A stretch of 5,350 nt of DNA from Deltaproteobacteria bacterium (GTDB taxonomy: Bacteria > Desulfobacterota > Desulfobacteria > Desulfobacterales > JAFDDL01): contig JAFDDL010000300.1 of NCBI GenBank assembly GCA_019310865.1, positions 1 through 5,350 on the forward strand, in the 5' to 3' direction. Below the pieces are notes generated by a model. It saw only the letters and a program-made list of their open reading frames with translations, was not told the DNA's origin and did not search any database. Below, one piece after another: positions 1 through 5,350 of this stretch; within the stretch, counting starts at the first letter, position 1; every line of letters begins with the position of its first letter. The position numbers and the translations under genes were made by a program.

Positions 1-139
1 CCAGATTGGCTGCCGCAAATGCGCAATAATGGCGGGCAATGGCCAGCAAATTGGGTTCCCATCCTTTTGGTACTTCACGAAACGGCTCAACGGCGGGGGT
101 GTCCTCCGGTGCCGATGCCGCCTGTGGTTTTCCTGACAT
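1..139 (-). CDS. mvhD: MvhD-like hydrogenase iron-sulfur (delta) subunit, N-terminal part, cut by window edge
   Basis: Only the first 46 codons are present and the frame runs open off base 1. The start ATG at 139-137 has a GGGAG ribosome site 8 nt upstream (152-148). Residues 1-26 are a Pro/Ala/Glu-rich leader. From residue 27 the sequence reads WEPNLLAIARHYCAFAAANL, which matches the family pattern of a WEP entry followed by a CxxC-[YF]-xxAD motif. MvhD proteins carry a [2Fe-2S] cluster and pass electrons between HdrA and a hydrogenase, formate dehydrogenase or other module. It follows hdrA by 33 nt on the same strand, the usual partner position. Two things are odd: the first Cys of the CxxC motif is Arg36 (codon CGC, one transition from TGC), leaving Cys39 alone, and the leader is longer than I recall for methanogen MvhD. 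The family call rests on about 20 residues plus context. A BamF-type relative cannot be excluded without the rest of the gene. Confidence 0.72.
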   Translation of the reverse strand, partial: MSGKPQAASAPEDTPAVEPFREVPKGWEPNLLAIARHYCAFAAANL

Positions 140-172
140 TCCGTCATCTCCCATTCATAAGGTTAAGTTGCA

Positions 173-3100
173 TCAAGATGCTTTTTCCGGCATGTTTCGC
201 TCGGTTCCCGCATCAATCATGGCCAGTATCTGTTCATCCCGGAAACTGTTGACCTGAAACGCCTTGGCCGGACAGACCCCGGCACAGATTCCGCAGCCCG
301 TACACATCACTTCGTTGTGGCTGACCTTTCCGTCTTCGTCGATAAAGGGCGAGCCAAAGGGGCACAGGCGCACACAGGCCAGACAGGACATGCAAAGATC
401 CCGGTTATGCTTTGAGATAATGCCCGATACGCTCAGTCGGTCATGGGAAAGCAGCACGCCTGCACGACCGGCCGCAGCCAAGGCTTGGCTGAGGGTTTCA
501 TCCAGATTCTTGGGCGCATGGGCCAAACCGGCCACATAGATGCCCTCGCTGGGAAAATCGACCGGACGAAGCTTGACATGGGCCTCTAAGAAATAACCAT
601 CCGGATTGACTGTCAGCTTGTATTCTCTGCTGATCTTCTCTGTGGTCGGATGGGGCCGAAGTCCGGTGGAAAGCACCACATAATCCGGGGTCAGCAAGAG
701 GTCCCGATTCATGACATAATCAAATGCCGTCACCTGAACAAGACCGTCCGTCACGCTCACACCCGGTTTTCGGTCCACTTCATAGCGTATGAACAGTACC
801 CCCAATTGTCTCGCTTTGGTGTAATAATCTTCTCTCAGACCATAGGTCCGAATATCCCGGTAGAGGATGGTAACGCTCGCATCCGGAGATTTTTCCTTGA
901 TGGCAATGGCGTTTTTAACGGCATCCTGGCAGCAGACCCGGGAGCAGTAATTGTTGGGCTCTTCCCGTGAGCCCACGCACTGGATCATGAGATAATGATC
1001 CCCTTTTGGATTTAAACCATCGGCGATTTGTTTTTCAAGATCCCACTGGGTGATAATCCGGTCGCTCTCCTTGTACCCGTATTCATCCGGTTCATACGCC
1101 ACACCACCCGAAGCCACCACAATGGCGCCGTGAACGAACTGATCCCCGTTGGTTAAAATCGTCTTGAAATTGCCAACAAATCCGCTGGTTGCATCCACTT
1201 CTGCGCCCTTGTAAACAGAGACACGGGGATGGGCCTCGACCTGGGAGACCTTTTCTTTGACAAAGGACTGAACATCGCTGCCGTCCAAAGTTCGAAAAAC
1301 CTGAGCAGCCAAGCCGCCCAGCTCTTTTTCACGCTCCACCAGGTGCACATCAAATCCCTGGTCGCCCAGAGAAATGGCCGTGGTCATGCCGGCCACGCCG
1401 CCGCCGATGACCAGGGCCGCCGGCGTAACTGGCACCGAATCGGTTTGAACCGGTTCCAGATGACGGGCCTTGGCCACGGTCATTTTCACAATATCCGTGG
1501 CTTTTTCCGTGGCGGCTTCATTCATGCCCATGTGGCACCAGGAGCATTGCTCTCGAATATCCGCCAGCTCAAACAGATACTTGTTCAGCCCGGCATCCCG
1601 AATCGTATCCTGGAACAGGGCCTCATGTGTCCGTGGCGTGCAGGAGGCCACGATGACCCGATTTAGCTTGTGCTCTCTGACCTGATCCTTGATTATGTCC
1701 TGGCCGTCAGGGGCACAGGCATACATGAGGTCATCCGAGTAGACGACATTTTCCTCATCGGCAATCTCTGCGGCCACCTTCTTTACATCGACGGTCCCCG
1801 CGATATTAATACCGCAATGGCAAACGAAAACCCCGACACGGGGATCCTGATCGCTGACATCCACCTCGGGGGGCAGTTCCGGGGTCGTGATTTCCGTTCC
1901 CCGCGCCTCTCCCAGAAGTGCCATACTTCGACCGGCAACGGCACTACCCTGGGCCACGGTTTCGGGAATATCCTTGGGCCCCTGAAAGGTACCGGTCACA
2001 TAAATGCCCGGCCGACTGGTCTCCACCGGTGCAAATGAGCCGGATTTGGCAAACTTATGGGCATTGAGATCAATGCCGAAGGTTTGGGCAAATTCCATGA
2101 CATCCTGATGGGGCTGGAATCCGATGGAAAGAATCACCATATCAAACACTTCATTGACCAGCGTTCCGTCTGTCCGGGAATAGCGTAAAATCAGGTTGCC
2201 ACTGCCCGCCTCTTCGCGAATATCGGAAATCATGGCCCGGCGGTATACCACACCGAACTCATTCTTGGCTCGGTCCACATACTTGTCGAAATCCTTGCCA
2301 AATGCCCGCATTTCCATGTAAAAAATGGTGGGCTGTATGCTGCCGTCATGCTCCTTAGCGATCACTGCCTGCTTGGTGGCATACATGCAGCAAACCGAAG
2401 AGCACCAGGGGTTGGCATTCTTTTGATCCCGCGACCCAACACATTGAATCCAAGCGACCTTTCGGGGATGACGCTCATCGGAGGGGCGTTTGATTTCGCC
2501 CATGAAGGGACCGGAAGCCGATAGAATCCGCTCGAACTGGAGAGAGGTCACCACATTGGGCCAGCGCCCGAATCCAAGTTCACCCCGGACTTCGGGATTA
2601 TAGCGTGCCAGACCCGGACTGAGGATAATGGCACCGACCTTCAGATCGTATTCTTGTTCAGTGTCATCCCAATTGATGGCACCGGTTTCGCAGAATTTTT
2701 CACAGGCCTTACAACGCCCCCGCTGAAAATATATGCAATTGTCCCTGTCAATGGCCCGCGTCAGGGGGACGGCTTGGGGCAGGATCGTATAGATGGCTTT
2801 GCGCTTGCTCAATCCCTGCTCGAACTGGCTCACCACCAGCTTGGGACATTTCTTTTCACACGCCCCGCAACCGGTACATTTTTCCGCATCCACATACCGG
2901 GGTTGCTGACGCACGGTCACAGAAAAATCTCCGGGTTTGCCGTCCACTGCCACCACATCGGACAGGGTATGCAAATCAATGTTGGGGTGCCGCCCCACCT
3001 CCACCATCTTGGGCGAAATCATGCACATGGAGCAATCGCCCGTGGGAAAAGTCTTGTCCAGCATGACCATGGTTCCGCCAATGGAAGAATCACGCTGGAT

Positions 3101-3214
3101 CATATGGACCTCAAAACCGCCGTCCGCCAGATCAAGGGCCGCCTGCATCCCGCCGATGCCCGCACCTGCAATTAGAACAGATCCGCGTTTCTTGTCAGGG
3201 TTGTTATTGCTCAT
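173..3214 (-). CDS. hdrA: CoB-CoM heterodisulfide reductase subunit A-like, double-length flavin/iron-sulfur protein (HdrA)
   Basis: The protein has 1013 residues, against roughly 650 for methanogen HdrA. It is the flavin subunit of soluble HdrABC complexes, where electrons are split between the HdrB/HdrC branch and a low-potential acceptor. The N-terminal module (about 1-450) has the FAD dinucleotide motif GAGIGG (17-22), a CSMC pair (C61, C64), an inserted 2x[4Fe-4S] ferredoxin (C113/116/119/123 and C160/168/171/175), and an iron-sulfur site QCVGSR...CSSVCC (C258, C271, C275, C276). The second module has the HdrA-type Cys domain VCHCG (C465, C467) with C500, C525, C557 and C560. It continues with a second FAD motif GGGVAGM (604-610), a second QCVGSR...CSRVCC site (C746, C757, C761, C762), and a C-terminal ferredoxin (C941/944/947/951 and C971/974/977/981). 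There is no signal peptide or membrane segment, so it is cytoplasmic. The start at 3214 has AAGGAG 10 nt upstream, inside the end of hdrB. The ORF overlaps hdrB by 11 nt, which implies translational coupling. Related large flavoproteins such as BamE or QmoB are alternatives, but separate hdrB and hdrC genes favour HdrA. Confidence 0.93.
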   Translation of the reverse strand: MSNNNPDKKRGSVLIAGAGIGGMQAALDLADGGFEVHMIQRDSSIGGTMVMLDKTFPTGDCSMCMISPKMVEVGRHPNIDLHTLSDVVAVDGKPGDFSVTVRQQPRYVDAEKCTGCGACEKKCPKLVVSQFEQGLSKRKAIYTILPQAVPLTRAIDRDNCIYFQRGRCKACEKFCETGAINWDDTEQEYDLKVGAIILSPGLARYNPEVRGELGFGRWPNVVTSLQFERILSASGPFMGEIKRPSDERHPRKVAWIQCVGSRDQKNANPWCSSVCCMYATKQAVIAKEHDGSIQPTIFYMEMRAFGKDFDKYVDRAKNEFGVVYRRAMISDIREEAGSGNLILRYSRTDGTLVNEVFDMVILSIGFQPHQDVMEFAQTFGIDLNAHKFAKSGSFAPVETSRPGIYVTGTFQGPKDIPETVAQGSAVAGRSMALLGEARGTEITTPELPPEVDVSDQDPRVGVFVCHCGINIAGTVDVKKVAAEIADEENVVYSDDLMYACAPDGQDIIKDQVREHKLNRVIVASCTPRTHEALFQDTIRDAGLNKYLFELADIREQCSWCHMGMNEAATEKATDIVKMTVAKARHLEPVQTDSVPVTPAALVIGGGVAGMTTAISLGDQGFDVHLVEREKELGGLAAQVFRTLDGSDVQSFVKEKVSQVEAHPRVSVYKGAEVDATSGFVGNFKTILTNGDQFVHGAIVVASGGVAYEPDEYGYKESDRIITQWDLEKQIADGLNPKGDHYLMIQCVGSREEPNNYCSRVCCQDAVKNAIAIKEKSPDASVTILYRDIRTYGLREDYYTKARQLGVLFIRYEVDRKPGVSVTDGLVQVTAFDYVMNRDLLLTPDYVVLSTGLRPHPTTEKISREYKLTVNPDGYFLEAHVKLRPVDFPSEGIYVAGLAHAPKNLDETLSQALAAAGRAGVLLSHDRLSVSGIISKHNRDLCMSCLACVRLCPFGSPFIDEDGKVSHNEVMCTGCGICAGVCPAKAFQVNSFRDEQILAMIDAGTERNMPEKAS

Positions 3215-4085
3215 CTTGCACCCACTCCTTTAAGCGTGTCGTGCCGTCTATAAAATGCCGGTCGGTTTGAAGCGCCTCAAGGTCAATACCCAAAGCCACG
3301 CCCACCACTTCGGTGATGAAAAAAACCGGCAGACGATCTTCAATGCCGTTTTTTTCACAGAATGCGTCCTGATGAACATCCATATTCATCTGGCACATTG
3401 GACAGGTGACGACAAAACAATTGCCCCCCCGATCCAAGGCATCCTGCATAATCTTTCCCATCAGGTTTAAAGAAACTTCCGGATCATTGACCGCAGCAGA
3501 TGCGCCGCAACATGCGGTTTTATAATTCCAATCAATGGCCTTAACACCCACGGCCTTGAGCACTTTTTCCATCCCCATGGGGTTTTCCACATCATCCGGC
3601 ACCGGCACCGAATACGGGAATCGGGTCTGCATGCATCCGTAATAACACACCGGTTTGAGCCCTGTGAATTTATTGATCACCTTTTTTTCGAACTCCCCGG
3701 CCTCAATCCTCCCGATGAGCACTTCCAGGATGGATGACACTTTGACCCGGCCGGCCACAGGCGCCGAAAGCGCCTCGTTGATTTCCGCTTTCAGCATGGG
3801 GTCGTCTTCAAGCCGCTGCCGGGCAACCAGCGTTCTCGAATAACAGGCCGAACAGGGAATCACCAATTCGTTAAATCCTGCGGCCTCGGTAATCCCGATA
3901 TTCCGGGCCGGCATGGCAATCGCCAGAAAGTCATCCACCTTTCCGGCAGATGTGGCGCCGCAGCAACTCCAGTCTTCGATCTCCCGGAGTTTCACCCCCA
4001 GCTCAGAAAATACCCGATGGCATTGCACATCATACAATGCAGAAGATTGTTTCAGCGTACATCCGGGATAGTAAGCGATTTCCAT
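3204..4085 (-). CDS. hdrB: Heterodisulfide reductase subunit B (HdrB), noncubane iron-sulfur catalytic subunit
   Basis: HdrB is the disulfide-reducing subunit of soluble Hdr complexes. It uses two noncubane iron-sulfur clusters held by CCG domains (C-x30-40-CC-x34-36-CxxC). Counting from the ATG at 4085 gives 293 residues, the normal family length. The first CCG motif is C9, C41-C42, C78 and C81, inside AYYPGC and DWSCCG. The second is C151 (C147 nearby), C192-C193, C228 and C231, inside YYGCMQTRFP, ACCGAS and CPMC. All ligands of both motifs are present, so the active site looks intact. A TTG start at 4106 is in frame, but the Shine-Dalgarno sequence AGAGG lies inside that extension, and family members begin close to the AYYPGC motif, so ATG 4085 is preferred. 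The gene follows hdrC by 82 nt and overlaps hdrA by 11 nt. The real substrate in a non-methanogen is unknown; CoM-S-S-CoB is the methanogen substrate. No transmembrane segment is seen. Confidence 0.94.
   Translation of the reverse strand: MEIAYYPGCTLKQSSALYDVQCHRVFSELGVKLREIEDWSCCGATSAGKVDDFLAIAMPARNIGITEAAGFNELVIPCSACYSRTLVARQRLEDDPMLKAEINEALSAPVAGRVKVSSILEVLIGRIEAGEFEKKVINKFTGLKPVCYYGCMQTRFPYSVPVPDDVENPMGMEKVLKAVGVKAIDWNYKTACCGASAAVNDPEVSLNLMGKIMQDALDRGGNCFVVTCPMCQMNMDVHQDAFCEKNGIEDRLPVFFITEVVGVALGIDLEALQTDRHFIDGTTRLKEWVQDEQ
3225..3230 (-). promoter_or_regulatory. Ribosome binding site of hdrA, embedded in the end of hdrB
   Basis: AAGGAG lies 10 nt before ATG 3214, slightly longer than optimal spacing, and is within the last codons of hdrB. 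Together with the 11-nt overlap (HdrB stop TAA at 3206-3204) it suggests that ribosomes finishing hdrB re-initiate on hdrA, keeping the two subunits in step. Confidence 0.65.
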
Positions 4086-4091
4086 TATCTT

Positions 4092-4096
4092 CCTCT
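4092..4096 (-). promoter_or_regulatory. Ribosome binding site that sets the hdrB start
   Basis: AGAGG lies 6 nt before ATG 4085. The upstream in-frame TTG at 4106 would place this purine-rich site inside the gene, as codons for RKRK. That stretch is therefore read as untranslated leader, giving a 293-residue HdrB beginning MEIAYYPGC. Confidence 0.8.
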
Positions 4097-4102
4097 TTCT
4101 CT

Positions 4103-4165
4103 GCAATCCGTTATCGGGCCACAGGTCAACTGTTCACAGATGACGGTTCACGAAAATCGGATTGC
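4103..4165. repeat. 8-bp inverted repeat spanning the hdrC-hdrB spacer
   Basis: On the minus strand GCAATCCG (4165-4158), just after the hdrC stop, is the exact complement of CGGATTGC (4110-4103), just before the hdrB ribosome site. The arms enclose 47 nt of an 82-nt spacer, the longest gap between genes in the block. In mRNA this could form a long-looped stem ending a few nt before the Shine-Dalgarno sequence. No run of U follows, so it is not a standard terminator. It could equally be chance. Confidence 0.25.
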
Positions 4166-4167
4166 CG

Positions 4168-4791
4168 TTAATGTTTAGCAGACAGCCGCCGCTGCTTTCC
4201 TTTTTTATAGAGAGCCTTGATCTCCTTGCGACCTTTGGCCTTCTGGAAACCCATATGTAATCTTTTGTGTTTGAACATGCCGATGCCAAGCCTTGCCTGC
4301 GCCTTTACCTCTTGAATAATGGCCCCGAAATTTAACGTTTTGGCTTCGCGAAGGGTTGTCTTCATCTCGTAAATGCCCATGAATTCCATCTCATTGACAC
4401 GCCCCCAGCGCACACCCGATGAAACAAAGGCATCGTGAAAATTCGCTACCTTGGGCTGCAGCGGCGGCACTTTCTCTTCTTTGGCCATTTTTTTCAGCGT
4501 CTCGGTGATTCTGGCGGTCTGGATGTCATTGGGGCAACGGGTTCCGCAGGTGTAGCAGGACACACATTTCCAAATCAGTTCGTTGCTCAAGGCCTTTTCG
4601 CGGTCTCCCAGAACGATTGCACGGATCAGCAGGTTCGGGGTGAAACACGCCGTCTCATCCCCAACCGAGCACCCGGCCGCGCAGCGCCTGCACTGGTAGC
4701 AGGCTGTCAATGTCTGGCCTGATCGCTGCATTACTTCCTGAAGAAACGCCATGGTATGTTGGGGTTGGACTTCGAGTACAGGCTCTGTCAT
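4168..4791 (-). CDS. hdrC: Heterodisulfide reductase subunit C (HdrC), 2x[4Fe-4S] electron-relay subunit
   Basis: This small ferredoxin-like subunit carries electrons between HdrA and HdrB. Counting from ATG 4791 gives 207 residues. Two cluster motifs are visible: CYQCRRCAAGC (C31, C34, C37, C41) and CVSCYTCGTRCP (C76, C79, C82, C86). The spacing of about 45 residues between them, followed by an all-helical C-terminal half, is typical of HdrC. In the first motif the residue after the last Cys is Ser, where Pro is usual. The last 37 residues are strongly basic (many Lys/Arg) and have no membrane helix. An in-frame ATG at 4806 would add MTGEN, but the AGGAG Shine-Dalgarno sequence lies within that stretch, 5 nt before ATG 4791, so the shorter start is chosen. 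The gene starts 37 nt after the receiver gene and is followed by hdrB, the usual partner. The family assignment is secure. The N-terminal halves of DsrK or GlpC-like proteins share the fold, but the separate adjacent hdrB supports HdrC. Confidence 0.93.
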   Translation of the reverse strand: MTEPVLEVQPQHTMAFLQEVMQRSGQTLTACYQCRRCAAGCSVGDETACFTPNLLIRAIVLGDREKALSNELIWKCVSCYTCGTRCPNDIQTARITETLKKMAKEEKVPPLQPKVANFHDAFVSSGVRWGRVNEMEFMGIYEMKTTLREAKTLNFGAIIQEVKAQARLGIGMFKHKRLHMGFQKAKGRKEIKALYKKGKQRRLSAKH

Positions 4792-4796
4792 GTTTT

Positions 4797-4801
4797 CTCC
4801 T
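4797..4801 (-). promoter_or_regulatory. Ribosome binding site that sets the hdrC start
   Basis: AGGAG lies 5 nt before ATG 4791. It is inside the coding extension that would result from the alternative ATG at 4806, whose own upstream region has no good Shine-Dalgarno match. This favours the 207-residue HdrC. Confidence 0.75.
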
Positions 4802-4828
4802 GTCATCCTGGTAGCCGGCGGTTTTATG

Positions 4829-5218
4829 TTAGCTAAGGATATATTTCACACTTTCGACAACTTGCTCTATGGAATCCGGACCTTTGGGAATGTAATCGTC
4901 GGCCTCCATGCTGATGCCGTCATAATGCGAATAGCGGGTGGAAGTGACATGATCGGCAACGGCCGTGAGCATTACAATGGCAATATCTGAACATTTTGGA
5001 TTTTTTTTCAGCTCTGCGCACACGGCATATCCGTCTTTTTCCGGCATCATGACATCGAGTACAATACAGTCCGGGACATATTTCTCAATTTTTTGAATGG
5101 CTTCCACGCCGTTATAGGCTTCCGTCACCTCAAAATTTTCCTTTCTCAACCTTCTACAAATCAGAGCGGCCAGATCCATGTCATCATCCACAACCAGAAC
5201 TTTTTTTGCATCTGGCAT
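4829..5218 (-). CDS. Single-domain response regulator (CheY-like receiver, no output domain)
   Basis: This is a 129-residue stand-alone phosphoreceiver. The acidic pocket is D11-D12 (VLVVDDD), the phosphoacceptor is D55 (IVLDVMMPEKDG), the switch Thr is T85 (VMLTA) and the conserved Lys is K112 (DDYIPKGP). All catalytic positions are present, so it should accept phosphate from a histidine kinase. The protein ends about 17 residues after K112, leaving no room for a DNA-binding or enzymatic output domain, so it probably signals by protein contact or as a phosphorelay intermediate. The T85-K112 spacing is about five residues longer than in CheY, through the segment VTSTRYSHYDGISMEADD, and the Lys is followed by Gly before Pro. 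The start is well defined: AAGGAGG (5230-5224) lies 5 nt before the ATG. It is the first gene of the block, 37 nt before hdrC, directly behind the predicted sigma-54 promoter. No kinase is visible, and the target is unknown. Confidence 0.93.
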   Translation of the reverse strand: MPDAKKVLVVDDDMDLAALICRRLRKENFEVTEAYNGVEAIQKIEKYVPDCIVLDVMMPEKDGYAVCAELKKNPKCSDIAIVMLTAVADHVTSTRYSHYDGISMEADDYIPKGPDSIEQVVESVKYILS

Positions 5219-5255
5219 GACACCCTCCTTAATCTATTTCACATGAGTAGGGAAT

Positions 5256-5271
5256 AGCAATTTATGTGCCG
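5256..5271 (-). promoter_or_regulatory. Predicted sigma-54 (-24/-12) promoter for the receiver-hdrCBA-mvhD operon
   Basis: The minus strand reads CGGCACATAAATTGCT. Against the sigma-54 consensus TGGCAC-N5-TTGC[AT], this matches the GGCAC core, the exact spacing and the TTGCT element. The only core mismatch is the leading C where T is usual. The -12 GC falls at 5258-5257, so transcription would begin near 5245. That gives a leader of about 27 nt containing the AAGGAGG site before ATG 5218. Position, strand and spacing all fit a real promoter. If correct, transcription needs an AAA+ enhancer-binding activator, which is not encoded in this window. Confidence 0.72.
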
Positions 5272-5278
5272 ATATAGA

Positions 5279-5292
5279 ATTTCTTTAGAAAT
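5279..5292. promoter_or_regulatory. Perfect inverted repeat just upstream of the promoter, possible operator
   Basis: ATTTCT-TT-AGAAAT is a 6-bp inverted repeat with a 2-bp centre. It lies 7 bp upstream of the -24 element and overlaps a second inverted repeat at 5284-5303. The surrounding DNA is AT-rich, so chance palindromes are expected. The location is suitable for a regulator or a bending protein such as IHF, but no protein can be named. Confidence 0.3.
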
Positions 5293-5303
5293 GAAAATCT
5301 AAA
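5284..5303. repeat. Inverted repeat TTTAGA-N8-TCTAAA upstream of the promoter
   Basis: There are 6-bp arms separated by 8 bp, with the centre about 48 bp upstream of the predicted transcription start. It shares its left arm with the tighter repeat at 5279-5292. This could be a dimeric regulator site, but it is closer to the promoter than most sigma-54 activator sites, which usually lie 80 bp or more upstream. The AT-rich context makes chance occurrence plausible. Confidence 0.25.
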
Positions 5304-5350
5304 CCATAATATTTTCAAAGGGATACCGTTAAGACAGGATAAAATATGGC

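Larger units (their letters stand above)
5219..5350. other. AT-rich upstream regulatory region, no gene
   Basis: These 132 bp are clearly richer in A and T than the coding block. They hold the receiver ribosome site (5230-5224), the predicted sigma-54 promoter and the inverted repeats. The part beyond about 5304 shows no convincing coding frame, terminator or further promoter before the window ends. Confidence 0.6.

Noticed and set aside
137..147. Alternative ATG at 147-145 for the gene after hdrA
   Set aside because: It is in a different frame from the MvhD-like motif and gives an Arg/His-rich translation with no family match.
1229..1666. A 145-codon plus-strand open frame and other frames of 60-120 codons across hdrA
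   Set aside because: All lie fully inside hdrA on the other strand or in another frame, have no family resemblance and lack convincing ribosome sites.
2654..3175. A 173-codon open frame on the plus strand opposite hdrA
   Set aside because: It is antisense to the ferredoxin and FAD region of hdrA, its translation shows no recognisable domain, and the opposite strand encodes clear conserved motifs. It is a shadow of the real gene.
4086..4106. TTG start giving HdrB a 7-residue extension (MQRKRKI)
   Set aside because: The extension is the Shine-Dalgarno region itself, and HdrB family members begin right before the AYYPGC motif, so ATG 4085 is preferred.
5290..5318. Possible sigma-70 promoter with TTGAAA (5318-5313) on the minus strand
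   Set aside because: The hexamer 17 nt downstream is TTCATT, a poor -10 match. The sigma-54 site closer to the gene fits far better.
5309..5347. ATATTTT / AAAATAT inverted repeat near the right edge as a terminator of an upstream gene
   Set aside because: The arms contain only A and T with a 25-nt loop, no GC stem and no U tract. Such repeats are expected by chance in AT-rich DNA.

Overview
The window carries one operon-like block read entirely on the minus strand, so it runs from high to low coordinates: a promoter region (about 5350-5219), a stand-alone response-regulator receiver, hdrC, hdrB, a very large hdrA, and the first 46 codons of an mvhD-like gene cut by the window edge at base 1. 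The genes are tightly packed (gaps of about 37, 82 and 33 nt, and an 11-nt overlap between hdrB and hdrA). Each has a plausible Shine-Dalgarno sequence. There is no credible plus-strand gene, RNA gene, mobile element or CRISPR array, and no stretch over 300 bases lacks a gene.

The proteins form a soluble heterodisulfide-reductase-type electron-transfer complex. HdrB has both CCG domains that hold the catalytic noncubane iron-sulfur clusters. HdrC is the 2x[4Fe-4S] relay subunit. HdrA is the flavin subunit, where flavin-based electron bifurcation or confurcation would occur. The MvhD-like protein normally connects HdrA to an electron-donating or -accepting module. HdrA is about 1013 residues and contains two FAD/thioredoxin-reductase-like halves. 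Their accessory iron-sulfur domains are complementary, not duplicated.

The organism is most likely a strictly anaerobic bacterium of the sulfate-reducing Desulfobacterota type (Desulfobacteraceae-like). The reasons are the hdrCBA-mvhD arrangement with a double-length HdrA, bacterial Shine-Dalgarno sites, moderate GC content, and a near-consensus sigma-54 (-24/-12) promoter. This assignment is an inference from gene content; no marker gene is present. The physiological disulfide or other substrate, and the partner beyond MvhD, cannot be read from this window.

The main regulatory observation is a minus-strand match to the sigma-54 consensus at 5271-5256. It sits so that transcription would start roughly 27 nt before the receiver gene, with inverted repeats just upstream. 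A phosphorylatable single-domain receiver as first gene of an Hdr operon suggests that the redox complex, or its expression, is tied to a two-component signal.
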